Assembly (NCBI GenBank): GCA_017451395.1
Contig: JAFSPR010000117.1
Location: 1 to 43,143 of the forward strand
From: Bacteroidales bacterium
Lineage (GTDB): Bacteria; Bacteroidota; Bacteroidia; Bacteroidales; UBA932
Length of the DNA stretch: 43,143 nt
Reading direction: 5' to 3'
In this document: positions 42,824 to 43,143 of the stretch, piece after piece
Layout: each line of letters starts with the position of its first letter
How positions within the stretch are numbered: the first letter of the stretch is position 1
Made by a program: the position numbers and the translations under genes
Notes under the pieces: model-generated
The model's database searches: none
The model's input: the letters and a program-made list of their open reading frames with translations, nothing else
What the model was told of the DNA's origin: nothing

Positions 42824-43143
42824 ATGGTTAACCAGTACGAAACCGTTTTCATTGCAACTCCCGTTTTGTCTGATGCCCAGATGAAGGAAGCGGTTGCCAA
42901 GTACGTCAAGCTCATCACAGACAACGGTGGTGAGGTTGTGTACCAGGAGGATTGGGGCCTGCGTCAGCTCGCTTATCCCATCCAGCACAAGACCACAGGT
43001 TTTTATTACCTGATCGAGTTTAAGGCAGACTCACAGTTCGTTGCCACTCTTGAAACCCAGTATCACCGCGATGAGCGCATCATCCGCTTCCTTACCGTCG
43101 CCCTCGACAAGGATGCAGTTGCATACGCAGAGCGTCGTCGCGC
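42824..43143 (+). CDS. rpsF: 30S ribosomal protein S6, partial (C-terminus off the right edge)
   Basis: A small-subunit ribosomal protein that forms a dimer with S18. The visible 106 residues, from ATG 42824 ([20 protein letters not shown]), include [20 protein letters not shown] and [18 protein letters not shown], which are diagnostic. The frame is open at the last base. In Bacteroidales rpsR and rplI usually follow; they would lie outside this window. It diverges from the acyltransferase operon over a 141-base region that holds both promoters and the leader hairpin. Confidence 0.97.
   Translation, partial: MVNQYETVFIATPVLSDAQMKEAVAKYVKLITDNGGEVVYQEDWGLRQLAYPIQHKTTGFYYLIEFKADSQFVATLETQYHRDERIIRFLTVALDKDAVAYAERRR

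Overview
The window reads as chromosomal DNA of a member of the Bacteroidota, almost certainly order Bacteroidales. This rests on three things seen directly: TAnnTTTG-type -7 promoter elements in front of many genes, a SusC/SusD polysaccharide-utilisation locus (PUL) under a hybrid two-component system (HTCS), and the Bacteroidales-style V-type ATPase operon with a DUF2764 gene. Both ends cut genes: V-ATPase subunit B on the left and rpsF on the right. No tRNA, rRNA, CRISPR array or insertion sequence was recognised. No gene-free stretch exceeds about 170 bases; the largest are 15462-15631, 42683-42823, 8833-8959 and 11282-11393, and each carries promoter or regulatory sequence.

Region 1 (1-8896, energy metabolism). 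A minus-strand V-type ATPase operon (E, DUF2764, A, B...) diverges from a class-C-type serine hydrolase. Next comes a complete minus-strand mmdA-mmdD-mmdC-mmdB operon for a sodium-pumping methylmalonyl-CoA (or related) decarboxylase. Together these suggest succinate/propionate-type fermentation coupled to ion gradients.

Region 2 (8904-30189, glycan locus). On the minus strand lie a GH3 beta-glycosidase and a 1355-residue HTCS sensor-regulator. Divergent from them is a tightly packed nine-gene plus-strand operon: type-B carboxylesterase lipoprotein, SusC, SusD, a repeat-bearing surface lipoprotein, a small CE1 esterase lipoprotein, a two-domain CE1 esterase, a second GH3, another two-domain CE1, and a third two-domain CE1. 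The last gene has an in-frame TAA inside its signal peptide. The locus has five esterases and two GH3 enzymes but no recognisable endo-glycanase, which suggests that heavily acylated oligosaccharides or glycosides, not intact polymers, are the substrate. A 13-bp direct repeat spaced 20 bp apart in the HTCS/esterase intergenic region is a candidate HTCS binding site.

Region 3 (30190-33355). trkA, an uncharacterised outer-membrane-barrel-like protein and an M48 metalloprotease lipoprotein. The last two diverge from a region with a perfect 8-bp-arm dyad.

Region 4 (33352-42699). A compact eight-gene minus-strand operon: LpxL/HtrB-like acyltransferase, DUF4831 protein, PepD dipeptidase, POT peptide transporter, zeta-toxin-like P-loop protein, TldD, TldE and a GT2 glycosyltransferase. 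Several members concern peptides.

Region 5 (42723-43143). rpsF with a strong promoter and a hairpin leader that may be the S6:S18 autoregulatory element.

Across the whole window the 7-mer GGCCGAT (or its complement ATCGGCC) occurs about 65 times, roughly ten times the random expectation, on both strands and in all gene classes, but it is sparse in the core PUL genes. This is the most unusual signal that ordinary annotation does not explain.
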